Shown: piece by piece, positions 27,263 through 33,491 of the stretch
How the letters are laid out: each line of letters opens with the position of its first letter
How positions within the stretch are numbered: the stretch's first letter is position 1
Assembly (NCBI GenBank): GCA_964626015.1
Contig: CAZVCC010000031.1
Coordinates: forward strand, 1 to 38,175
From: CAIKZJ01 sp964626015
Lineage (GTDB): Bacteria; Bacteroidota; Ignavibacteria; Tepidaquicellales; Tepidaquicellaceae
Direction of reading: 5' to 3'
DNA length: 38,175 nt
The notes under the pieces: model-generated
What the model was told of the DNA's origin: nothing
Database searches by the model: none
What the model saw: only the letters and a program-made list of their open reading frames with translations
Program-made: the position numbers and the translations under genes

Positions 27263-27700
27263 TTACTTTAATCCATTATTAATTTTGTAAATAATTAATG
27301 TTAAAAAAGTAAAATAAGTCATACCTTTTTCGGTCATTTGAAACTCTCCGTAATCAGTTTTGGTTGCAGCTTTATACCCTACTGACAACTTATCTATATC
27401 ATTCTTTGTAAAAGAAATTTCTTTTGTAATACAAGAGGAAAGCAACTCAAACAATTCTTTGTTCGACTTACTTAAATCTTCAATATTTAGATTTTTAATT
27501 ACGCTATCGCTTTTAATTAGTTTATTATAACTATCTTCAAACAATGAGTCGTTTTTATAAAGGAAATAATGTATTCTTGCGTTAAATGCTTCTTTTGTTT
27601 GCTTTAGACAATTGATTGAAGAAGTATTTATATTATTATCTTGTGCTTTTAAATCGTAGAATAGAGATAATATAACTGTTAAAATAAGTAAGAATTTCAT
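27263..27700 (-). CDS. Small secreted protein, unknown function
   Basis: This encodes a 145-residue protein that I do not recognise. A signal peptide covers about 1-19 (cleavage at L-K-A-Q). The mature part is helical and charged, with two cysteines (Cys31 and Cys93) that could form a disulphide, and a hydrophobic stretch near the end (about 128-141, F-T-F-L-T-L-I-I-Y) that could be a membrane contact. It lies between two DUF4352-like genes on the same strand with gaps of 44 and 78 bp, which suggests a shared role. The AT-rich composition matches its neighbours. Confidence 0.65.
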   Translation of the reverse strand: MKFLLILTVILSLFYDLKAQDNNINTSSINCLKQTKEAFNARIHYFLYKNDSLFEDSYNKLIKSDSVIKNLNIEDLSKSNKELFELLSSCITKEISFTKNDIDKLSVGYKAATKTDYGEFQMTEKGMTYFTFLTLIIYKINNGLK

Positions 27701-27778
27701 ATTATTTAATTTTATAAATTAGTAATAATACTCAAAGATTGATTTAATGAATTTTATTTCGAAAATTTTAGTAAAACT

Positions 27779-28666
27779 TTACTTTATTAATCTAATTGTA
27801 GCTGTTTTTCCTGACCAAAAACCACCGCTTACTTTTAAATTATATATTGATTTACTGTCAGGGACTTCAAAAACCAGAACACCTTGTGTAACAATATTTG
27901 GTTGACATTTTTTTAAGAAAATTGTTTTTACACCCGAGAGTTCTAAAGTAGAGGTAACATCGCTTGAAGTTTCGAATTCAATACCATTGTCATCTATTAG
28001 TTTAAACATGCTATTATCAAGTGTTCTACTTTCTTTGCTCGTATTCAGTATCCCGAGATTAATAAGTAAATAAATTCCGTCAGCAGTTTTTTTAATATAG
28101 CTATTACCAACTGTTTTTTTAAATAGGACTTCAGAAACCATATAGGTGAAATTTCCAACACTGACCTCGTCTTTTATTCGTGGTTGCTGGTTTATAAGTT
28201 CTTGTTCATTTTTAATTTGATTATCTAAGGTTTCTTGTTCTTTTTGTTTATCAATTTTAGACTGTTTCTCTTTATTCTCAATTTCTTCTGCAATAATTTT
28301 CTGTTCTTTATCTTTTTTTAATTGTTCTTCTTGTCGTGCTTTTAACTCTTTTTCCCTTTTCTGAGCCTCCATTTCCATTTTGTAATTGGGGTCTTGAGTT
28401 TTTATGAGTCCAATAATAAATAACACTACTAACAGAATTAAGATAATTATAAATGGCGAGGCTACAATAATAGCCATGGTTCTTTTTTTAGACTTTTTTA
28501 CTTTCTTAATATTTTCAAGCTCTATTAGATATGGTTCAACAACATCTTTATAATAAATACTATCGTATTCGCGATAATATTTTACAATATCTGAAAAATA
28601 TTGTGGATTAGTTTTATGATAATGTTCTAATTGATCTATCGTTAATCTTTCACTAAAATTTTCCAT
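27779..28666 (-). CDS. Single-pass membrane protein: coiled coil plus DUF4352
   Basis: This encodes a 295-residue protein. Residues 1-60 are cytoplasmic in style, with many Tyr and charged residues, ending in a Lys-rich stop (K-K-V-K-K-S-K-K). One membrane helix spans about 63-88. A Glu/Lys/Gln-rich coiled coil follows (about 97-157), then a DUF4352-like beta domain (about 165-290; Y-L-L-I-N-L-G-I-L-N-T, F-K-L-I-D-D-N-G, G-V-L-V-F-E-V-P). By the positive-inside rule the coiled coil and beta domain face the periplasm. It is the first gene of the minus-strand trio and may tether the two secreted products. It is not a known sensor family. Confidence 0.72.
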   Translation of the reverse strand: MENFSERLTIDQLEHYHKTNPQYFSDIVKYYREYDSIYYKDVVEPYLIELENIKKVKKSKKRTMAIIVASPFIIILILLVVLFIIGLIKTQDPNYKMEMEAQKREKELKARQEEQLKKDKEQKIIAEEIENKEKQSKIDKQKEQETLDNQIKNEQELINQQPRIKDEVSVGNFTYMVSEVLFKKTVGNSYIKKTADGIYLLINLGILNTSKESRTLDNSMFKLIDDNGIEFETSSDVTSTLELSGVKTIFLKKCQPNIVTQGVLVFEVPDSKSIYNLKVSGGFWSGKTATIRLIK

Positions 28667-28826
28667 ATTTTATTGAGGGTTGATTGATAAAATGAAATTG
28701 TATTATATTCTGTGTAATTATTATTTGATTAAAATTAACTCCTATTGAATATTCTACTTATAAATTACTTTTAATAAATGAGATAAATATTATAAAATAA
28801 AAAAGGACGCAACTTACATTACATCC

Positions 28827-28938
28827 CGTATAGAGGTACTGGTATACCTTTGGCGAAGATATAAGAAAGCGCGTCCATTTCTGGACGCAGCTCTCTTGCT
28901 TGTTTTCGCCAAATAAAAAATTACCAGTTTTCTATACG
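28827..28938. ncRNA. Long rod-like inverted repeat, candidate structured RNA
   Basis: Five nested arms pair in order. CGTATAG (28827-28833) pairs with CTATACG (28932-28938); ACTGGTA (28838-28844) with TACCAGT (28922-28928); TTTGGCGAA (28849-28857) with TTCGCCAAA (28905-28913). AAGAAAGC (28863-28870) pairs with GCTCTCTT (28890-28897) with one mismatch, and GCGTCCA (28871-28877) with TGGACGC (28882-28888) around a TTTC loop. That is 37 pairs and one mismatch over 112 nt, with small internal loops between arms. It is far too regular for chance, but strand, transcription and function are unknown. A miniature inverted-repeat element is the main alternative. Confidence 0.5.
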
Positions 28939-29054
28939 AAACATAGCAAAAAGCTACGTTAAAATCTTATTTATAAAGAACGACTGTAAATCAAATCATC
29001 TGTAATTATCCGTTTGCAAACATTATATCATCAGTATCACTTTAAAACACAAAA

Positions 29055-29102
29055 GGTCAAAGATAAAGAACGGAATAGATATCCGTATATCAACCTTTGA
29101 CC
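29055..29102. repeat. Nested hairpin
   Basis: GGTCAAAG (29055-29062) pairs with CTTTGACC (29095-29102), enclosing a second stem ACGGA (29070-29074) with TCCGT (29082-29086). It lies between the long rod at 28827-28938 and the AT hairpin at 29169. It may be part of the same transcript or element. Confidence 0.6.
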
Positions 29103-29168
29103 CTTATGTATTTTCTTGCATATAAGTCTTTATTAATATATAAAAACTTGCCCTGAATGTAAATTATT

Positions 29169-29202
29169 AATAAAAAATGTTTATTGCAAGTTATTTTTTA
29201 TT
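29169..29202. repeat. AT-rich 10-bp hairpin
   Basis: AATAAAAAAT (29169-29178) pairs perfectly with ATTTTTTATT (29193-29202) around a 14-nt loop. Pure A/T arms are less significant than the neighbouring GC-containing stems, but its position in the same hairpin series is notable. Confidence 0.45.
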
Positions 29203-29279
29203 GGAGATGTGCATATTTTTGAGACAATGAACATTCCTTTAAATGGCGTGTTGAATCTGAACAAAATAAGCAAAATATT

Positions 29280-29350
29280 CTCAACCTGGAAGGTTGAGTT
29301 ACACTAAAACACAAAACAAGATCACCTGGAAGGTTGAGTTACTCTAAAAG
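29280..29350. repeat. Two-copy direct repeat with internal palindrome, 40-bp period
   Basis: A 26-bp unit beginning ACCTGGAAGGTTGAG occurs at 29284-29309 and again at 29324-29349, with one internal difference. The first copy also forms a perfect hairpin (CTCAACCT at 29280-29287 with AGGTTGAG at 29291-29298); in the second the left arm is incomplete. The 14-nt gap is too short for a CRISPR spacer. It looks like a REP-type or tandem intergenic repeat. Confidence 0.7.
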
Positions 29351-29382
29351 TAAAACCACTTATGTGCAAACATTACTAAATA

Positions 29383-29619
29383 TCAAAGCAAGGTTTCAAC
29401 CAGAATATCTTCGTCAATATCTTCCCAGTGGATTCCGATTCCTTTACCTATTAGTCTCCAGTTTTCACGCTGTTTTTCATTTGCGTCTCTGAGTTTCGGA
29501 AACCACTCCAGTGGAATACCTATTATTCTTCCGTCTGATAGCTCAATGTTTACCATATGCTTTTCAAACCTTATATTCTGTGCGATAGGTGCTGTCTTTT
29601 TATTTATAAAAATATTCAT
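29383..29619 (-). CDS. DUF2442 domain protein
   Basis: This encodes a 78-residue protein matching the DUF2442 pattern: V-N-I-E-L-S-D-G-R-I-I-G-I-P-L, W-F-P-K-L, then R-E-N-W-R-L-I-G-K-G-I-G-I-H-W-E-D-I-D-E-D-I-L-V-E-T-L-L. DUF2442 proteins are frequently encoded next to a DUF4160 protein in toxin-antitoxin-like pairs, but no DUF4160 gene is adjacent. The reading frame stays open upstream of the ATG for about 43 codons (to about 29748) without any ATG, GTG or TTG, so the gene may have lost an N-terminal part or partner. No clear ribosome binding site precedes the ATG. Confidence 0.75.
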   Translation of the reverse strand: MNIFINKKTAPIAQNIRFEKHMVNIELSDGRIIGIPLEWFPKLRDANEKQRENWRLIGKGIGIHWEDIDEDILVETLL

Positions 29620-29737
29620 TTCATTAAAAGTTATGCCAAATATTTCTTTAGATGTTTTATTGTCTAAATATATAATATTTCTCTCTAACTTTTTATATAA
29701 ATATTTATATTCGTTATCCTTATCACTTATATTGTTT

Positions 29738-29868
29738 AATCTGCTTTAATCCGCTTAATCTGCGTAAATCCGTGTTCCATTGTACCACCTTGTTTTAAAT
29801 CATCATTAATCTGACCATCAAATACGTTCCGCGATAATCAGCCAAATCTGTGATATCAGCGTTCCATT
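29738..29868. repeat. Quasi-periodic AATC(T/C)GC phrase repeat, two units
   Basis: AATC followed by TGC or CGC recurs every 9-10 bp four times (29738-29770) and ends in GTTCCATT (29774-29781). A degraded second unit (29808-29868) ends in the same GTTCCATT. Such helical-phase phrase repeats occur in intergenic DNA of this bacterial group; their origin is unknown. Confidence 0.6.
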
Positions 29869-29889
29869 TTACAAATGTATATCAGTGCA

Positions 29890-29926
29890 AATCATAATAT
29901 AATCAGTTCTTTCTGCGTGCGCTCTT
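29890..29926 (+). repeat. Dispersed intergenic repeat, copy 1
   Basis: This copy begins AATCATA and has the core ATCAG-TTCTTTC-TGCGTGC-GCTCTT. It matches the copy at 35894-35932 at about 20 of 25 core positions. It ends 62 bp before the lipoprotein gene, in the same orientation as the other copies. Confidence 0.6.
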
Positions 29927-29988
29927 AAAAGTTGGTTGCGTTTTTTCATTATAATTGAAATTCTCATTCAATTATACTAATTTATTCT

Positions 29989-30858
29989 ATGACTAAACAC
30001 TTAATCACAGCGGTATTTATTTTCATATTCATTCCGGCAATGACCGGCTGTGATTCTTCTACTTCGCCCGCTCCCGCTAATGGCGTTATTAAAGGATTTG
30101 TCAGGGATTCCGCATCAGGCGCGGGAATTAAAGATGTAACCATCTCGGCAGTACCTTTTATTTCGAATTCAGTCACAGATTCATCAGGCTACTTTGTAAT
30201 GACGGGTGTTAACAGCGGAACATACTCATTATCAGCAAAAAAGCAGGGATATTTAACAAAAAGATATTCTATTTCTGTGGATAACAACACGGTAAACATA
30301 AATTTATCACTATTCTTCTCCAACCTTTATGTATTCAGCAACAAATTATTAACAGAATTTTTTAATTCAAATTCTTTAAGTGCTATAAATCTCTTTCTTG
30401 GCGAAGTCGTGAATGAAAACGGCACTCAATATGATATGCAGCTTCGCGATTCGGCAGGCACGAGCAATAATTACTACCTGCGCTCCGGAAACCTTGCAGA
30501 ATATTTAACTGGCTATCAGACAAAGTTTAGTACTGCCTTAAAAAATCCTTTGAACAATTCATATACTTTTACAAAAGCGCAGTTCGACACTCTTTCAAGA
30601 TATTATACTGTTGACGGAAACATAGACCCCGTAAGGGATTTCACTGAAGACAGGACTCCCTCTTTTAATGAAACCCCAAACATGCCGAACAGTGTTTACT
30701 CATTCTGGCTGAATGGAAGAAATTTGTCGCCTCCGGCTTACGGTATGTTCTTTCTTAATTATTCATTCATTGATACTATCGCACAGAATCAGTTCAAGCT
30801 TATTATCGACGTCAAGGTTAATCGCGGCGGACAGAATTTATTTAATCCAAACGAATAA
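29989..30858 (+). CDS. Lipoprotein with carboxypeptidase-regulatory-like domain
   Basis: This encodes a 289-residue lipoprotein. The signal ends in the lipobox A-M-T-G-C (Cys21). Residues 33-110 form a carboxypeptidase regulatory-like beta-sandwich (G-x-V-R-D-S-A-S-G-A-G-I-K-D-V-T-I-S, S-S-G-Y-F-V-M-T-G-V, G-T-Y-S-L-S-A-K-K-Q-G-Y), a module common at the cell surface in Bacteroidota and their relatives. The remaining 180 residues are unassigned and rich in Asn, Ser, Tyr and Phe. It is the first gene of a plus-strand run; its stop is directly followed by the ATG of the comEA-like gene. A role in surface binding or envelope structure is inferred. The partner genes suggest a link to pilus or DNA uptake, but this is weak. 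Confidence 0.8.
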   Translation: MTKHLITAVFIFIFIPAMTGCDSSTSPAPANGVIKGFVRDSASGAGIKDVTISAVPFISNSVTDSSGYFVMTGVNSGTYSLSAKKQGYLTKRYSISVDNNTVNINLSLFFSNLYVFSNKLLTEFFNSNSLSAINLFLGEVVNENGTQYDMQLRDSAGTSNNYYLRSGNLAEYLTGYQTKFSTALKNPLNNSYTFTKAQFDTLSRYYTVDGNIDPVRDFTEDRTPSFNETPNMPNSVYSFWLNGRNLSPPAYGMFFLNYSFIDTIAQNQFKLIIDVKVNRGGQNLFNPNE

Positions 30859-31347
30859 ATGATGAGCACGATTTTTGATAAATTGAATTTCACAAGAAGC
30901 GAAACCCGCGTCCTTCTGCTTCTGCTGTTTATTTTATTCGCTGGTTTAGGGCTTAAACTTTTTGTAAATAATTCATCAAGCAAAAGTAATTTTGATTATA
31001 AGAAAGCAGAAAAAATATTTTCTCAGAATTCAAGTACAATTATTAACGATACTACTCCGCAGAATTCTGAAACTATTGCTGAAGATGACACTTTAAAAAC
31101 CACAAACTCTAAAAGTAAGACAAAAACAAAGAAGGGTGAGAACCTTGCAGAAAAAAGCATTAACATAAACACTGCTTCTAAAGACCAGCTAATTCAGCTG
31201 CCCGGTGTGGGTAATTCGACTGCGGATAAAATAATCGAGTACCGCGAAACTCACGGCGGCTTTAAAAGAATAGAGGACATAATGAAAATTAAAGGAATCG
31301 GACAGAAGAAGTTCGATAAAATGAAAGTTTTTTTAACTGTTGAATAA
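30859..31347 (+). CDS. ComEA-like helix-hairpin-helix protein
   Basis: This encodes a 162-residue protein with one N-terminal membrane helix (about 18-36), a Ser/Thr/Lys-rich linker (about 37-97) and two helix-hairpin-helix motifs (about 101-160). The domain opens with I-N-I-N-T-A-S-K-D-Q-L-I-Q-L-P-G-V-G and continues G-G-F-K-R-I-E-D-I-M-K-I-K-G-I-G. This is the layout of ComEA, which binds incoming double-stranded DNA on the outer face of the inner membrane during natural transformation. Start ATG abuts the upstream stop; a second ATG follows immediately and could also be used. The pilM-like gene downstream fits a type IV pilus or competence context. Confidence 0.88.
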   Translation: MMSTIFDKLNFTRSETRVLLLLLFILFAGLGLKLFVNNSSSKSNFDYKKAEKIFSQNSSTIINDTTPQNSETIAEDDTLKTTNSKSKTKTKKGENLAEKSININTASKDQLIQLPGVGNSTADKIIEYRETHGGFKRIEDIMKIKGIGQKKFDKMKVFLTVE

Positions 31348-31356
31348 AAATAAAAT

Positions 31357-32238
31357 TTGAATAATTTACTAATAGAATACTCGGGAACAAGGATAAGACT
31401 GCTTCAGTTTAATTCTGAAAGAGTGATATATCTTGACCAGCTTGAATTTATCGACTCCGGTTTCTTCTATCTGGAGCCTAAAGTGAATTCAAAAAAAGTC
31501 TCTGAATTTACCGAACTTCTCGTCTCACATCTTCGCAAGCATAATGTTATTGCGGATGCTATAAAGCTCGTACTCGATTCACGGCTTGCCTACATTAGCT
31601 GCATTCCGCTTGAGTTCTCGGATGAAGCAGAAAATATAAATTCAAGCCTTATTTGGGAGTTGTCTAATTTTTATCCGGAAGATTACAAGAATTTTAAGAT
31701 AAATTTCCAGAAGATTAATCAGGGTAATGAAGAACTTACTTTTCTCGGTAATACTCTTATTATAGCGTATCACAAAAACATTACTGAAGTTACACGAAGA
31801 ATTTCTGAAGTCTCTTCGCTGAAAATATCCGGCGTTAACTTCGATGTCTTTACAGCGGGTAATTTTATTTCAAAGAACTATGCAAAAAGTTTTGTGTCTG
31901 TCGGTGTTAGGAATGACCGTGTAGATATTACTTTCTACATTAACGGCGCGGTCGCGTTCTTTATGCCCGTTAATGTCAGAGAGAATAATTATGATGCTGT
32001 GCTTGAAGAACTTAAGAAAATGCTGCATCTTCCGGGGTTTGAAGAAATTAAGAATATATTTCTTTACGGTGAAGAACAGGCATCTGCTTTCCTTAGCTTT
32101 CTCGAAAATGCAAAGCTTAAGCATAAAATAAACCTTGCTGACCCGTTTGAATTATACAAACCAGATTCACTCTTCCTTGAAAACAGGTCGGATAAGCTAT
32201 ATTCTCATTCTTTCACCTCGGTTTTTGGATTGTTGTAA
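31357..32238 (+). CDS. PilM-like actin-fold protein (probable)
   Basis: This encodes a 293-residue protein beginning with a TTG codon at 31357, 9 bp after the comEA-like stop; no ATG in frame gives a better start. The layout resembles PilM, the actin-like ATPase on the cytoplasmic side of the type IV pilus alignment complex. It has an N-terminal beta-rich segment with I-E-Y-S-G-T-R-I-R-L-L, a central S-G-V-N-F-D-V-F-T-A-G-N-F (compare the V-D-V-E-x-F-A-L of PilM), and S-V-G-V-R-N-D-R-V-D-I-T-F-Y, a degenerate phosphate-binding strand-turn. Classical Walker-like actin motifs are weak, so ATP binding is uncertain. No PilN, PilO or PilQ gene follows. Placement after comEA supports a pilus or competence role. 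Confidence 0.55.
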   Translation: MNNLLIEYSGTRIRLLQFNSERVIYLDQLEFIDSGFFYLEPKVNSKKVSEFTELLVSHLRKHNVIADAIKLVLDSRLAYISCIPLEFSDEAENINSSLIWELSNFYPEDYKNFKINFQKINQGNEELTFLGNTLIIAYHKNITEVTRRISEVSSLKISGVNFDVFTAGNFISKNYAKSFVSVGVRNDRVDITFYINGAVAFFMPVNVRENNYDAVLEELKKMLHLPGFEEIKNIFLYGEEQASAFLSFLENAKLKHKINLADPFELYKPDSLFLENRSDKLYSHSFTSVFGLL

Positions 32239-32239
32239 T

Positions 32240-32785
32240 ATGAGGGTAATATCAGGGCATCTTAAAAGCAGGGTTCTTGAGGTTTCTAAATCATCCCGGA
32301 CTATAAGACCTACTACCGATAGGGCGCGTGAGACTTTATTTAATATTATCACTAACTCTTTTGACCTCGAAGATTGCAGGATACTTGACCTCTTCGCAGG
32401 CTCTGGCAGTTTTGGAATAGAGTGCATTTCACGCGGCTCAGGGTTTTGTTGTTTCGTCGATAAAAACACGGAGTCTGTATTAAAAAACATTTCATCACTC
32501 GGTTTGCAGAATAAAACAAATGTTGTTAAGTCTGATGCGGTTTACTTCTTGAAGCATAATTGCGAAGAGCAGTTTGATATTACATTTGCTGACCCGCCCT
32601 ACAACTACACGAGCTACGATAAGCTGCTTGATAATATATCGAAACTGGACACTTACTTTATTCTTGAACATTCGAAAAAATTTATCAATATTGATGAGTA
32701 CAAAGAGTACCTCGTCAAAAGAAAAGATATAGGTGTAACATCGTTCAGCTTTTATAACTTTTTAAAAAATGAAAACATACAATAA
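32240..32785 (+). CDS. rsmD: 16S rRNA (guanine-966 N2)-methyltransferase
   Basis: This encodes a 181-residue SAM-dependent methyltransferase of the RsmD family, which methylates G966 of 16S rRNA. The frame is open further upstream (to 32135), but that part overlaps the previous gene. The family's standard start M-R-V-I-S-G-x-x-K is found at ATG 32240, one base after the upstream stop, so I use it. Motifs are R-P-T-T-D-R-A-R-E-T-L-F-N-I, the SAM-binding D-L-F-A-G-S-G-S-F-G-I-E, and the catalytic D-P-P-Y. Its last 17 bp overlap coaD. The rsmD-coaD pair is conserved in many bacteria. Confidence 0.95.
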   Translation: MRVISGHLKSRVLEVSKSSRTIRPTTDRARETLFNIITNSFDLEDCRILDLFAGSGSFGIECISRGSGFCCFVDKNTESVLKNISSLGLQNKTNVVKSDAVYFLKHNCEEQFDITFADPPYNYTSYDKLLDNISKLDTYFILEHSKKFINIDEYKEYLVKRKDIGVTSFSFYNFLKNENIQ

Positions 32786-33266
32786 AAATATCGCAGTATA
32801 TCCGGGAACGTTTGACCCGATTACAAACGGACATCTTGACGTAATAGAGCGTGCATCAAAGCTTTTTGATGAAGTCATCGTCGGTATTGCACATAACATA
32901 AACAAAAACCCCTTGTTCTCGAAAGAGGAGAGAAAAGAACTTGTTCAAAAAACTGCTGGTAAGTACAAAAATGTTAAAGTTGAAGTGTTTAGCGGATTGC
33001 TCGTTGATTTTGCCGTGAAGAAAAAAGCTAAAGTTATCGTCAGAGGGTTGAGGGCTATATCTGATTTCGAGTTTGAGTTTCAAATGTCGTTGACAAACAG
33101 AAAACTCGCCCCACAGGTAACCACCGTTTTTCTCATGCCAAATGAAAAGTACACCTATCTGAACTCATCTCTTGTCAGAGAGCTTGCACGTTTTCATGCT
33201 GACATAAAAAACTTCGTTCCCCCCGTAGTCAGAAAAAAGTTGTTATTGAAGTTTAAAGAAAAGTAA
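32769..33266 (+). CDS. coaD: Phosphopantetheine adenylyltransferase
   Basis: This encodes a 165-residue nucleotidyltransferase, the penultimate step of coenzyme A synthesis: 4'-phosphopantetheine plus ATP gives dephospho-CoA and pyrophosphate. The signature Y-P-G-T-F-D-P-I-T-N-G-H lies at about 12-23, with the nucleotide-binding T-x-G-H equivalent. R-G-L-R-A-I-S-D-F-E-F-E-F-Q and the S-S-x-x-R-E motif (S-S-L-V-R-E) near the C-terminus are also present. Length is typical. It begins inside the end of rsmD and closes the plus-strand operon; 225 bp of repeat-bearing DNA follow. Confidence 0.96.
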   Translation: MKTYNKNIAVYPGTFDPITNGHLDVIERASKLFDEVIVGIAHNINKNPLFSKEERKELVQKTAGKYKNVKVEVFSGLLVDFAVKKKAKVIVRGLRAISDFEFEFQMSLTNRKLAPQVTTVFLMPNEKYTYLNSSLVRELARFHADIKNFVPPVVRKKLLLKFKEK

Positions 33267-33291
33267 TAGAAATTCTATCTGCATTTATTAT

Positions 33292-33330
33292 CTCTGTGTA
33301 GCTCTGTGGCATTCTCAGTGCAGCTCTGCG
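33292..33330. repeat. CTCTGTG phrase repeat, downstream of coaD
   Basis: CTCTGTG occurs at 33292 and 33302, and CTCTGCG at 33324. The same heptamers recur at 34241-34329, on the other side of the thioredoxin-like gene. This is a known style of short intergenic phrase repeat in diverse bacteria; function unknown. Confidence 0.55.
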
Positions 33331-33420
33331 GAAAATCCTTTCTTTTGTTTGCAGCTATTTCTATGACTTATTCTTAGCATCGCCGTCTGTGTTTTCTGAT
33401 ATCAAGTTTTACGCTCTTTG

Positions 33421-33480
33421 AATTGCCGTCTGCTTTAGCTGACGGAATTAATGAATTGTAATATTTGGGCTTTAGCCCAA
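33421..33480. repeat. Two adjacent hairpins with GC-TTTA-GC tips
   Basis: Hairpin 1 pairs AATT and CCGTC (33421-33430) with GACGG and AATT (33441-33449), with an inner GC-TTTA-GC tip (33432-33439). Hairpin 2 is TTGGGC (33465-33470), TTTA, GCCCAA (33475-33480). Both share the tip GCTTTAGC. They resemble REP-type palindromes and lie between coaD and the convergent thioredoxin-like gene, where they may also help terminate transcription. Confidence 0.75.
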
Positions 33481-33491
33481 TCATGTAATAA

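Larger units (their letters stand above)
28667..29382. other. Gene-free, hairpin-dense 716-bp region
   Basis: No credible open frame occurs here. Instead there are at least four separate inverted repeats within about 470 bp (28827-28938, 29055-29102, 29169-29202, 29280-29298) and a two-copy direct repeat near the right end. The density of pairing far exceeds that of any other gap in the window. It could hold one or more structured RNAs or the remains of a mobile element. No transposase or reverse transcriptase adjoins it. Confidence 0.6.
29620..29988. other. Repeat-rich 369-bp intergenic region
   Basis: The left part continues the DUF2442 reading frame without a start codon. From 29738 a quasi-periodic phrase begins, with AATC at 29738, 29748, 29757 and 29767, then GTTCCATT at 29774 and again at 29861 after degenerate AATCTG units. 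A copy of a dispersed repeat found near the GH8 gene lies at 29890-29926. The promoter of the 29989 operon must lie near the right end. No gene is seen. Confidence 0.65.

Noticed and set aside
28805..28965. Integron attC site
   Set aside because: The arms lack the RYYYAAC and GTRRRRY-type ends in the right places, and no integrase or cassette is nearby.
29280..29350. Possible two-repeat CRISPR array
   Set aside because: The interval between repeats is only 14 nt, far below a normal spacer, and there are no cas genes in the window.
28667..29382. Retron-type msr-msd RNA
   Set aside because: There is no reverse transcriptase gene on either side and no paired a1/a2 ends were found.
32135..32239. 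N-terminal extension of the rsmD reading frame
   Set aside because: It overlaps the PilM-like coding sequence in another frame, and the family start M-R-V-I-S-G lies at 32240.
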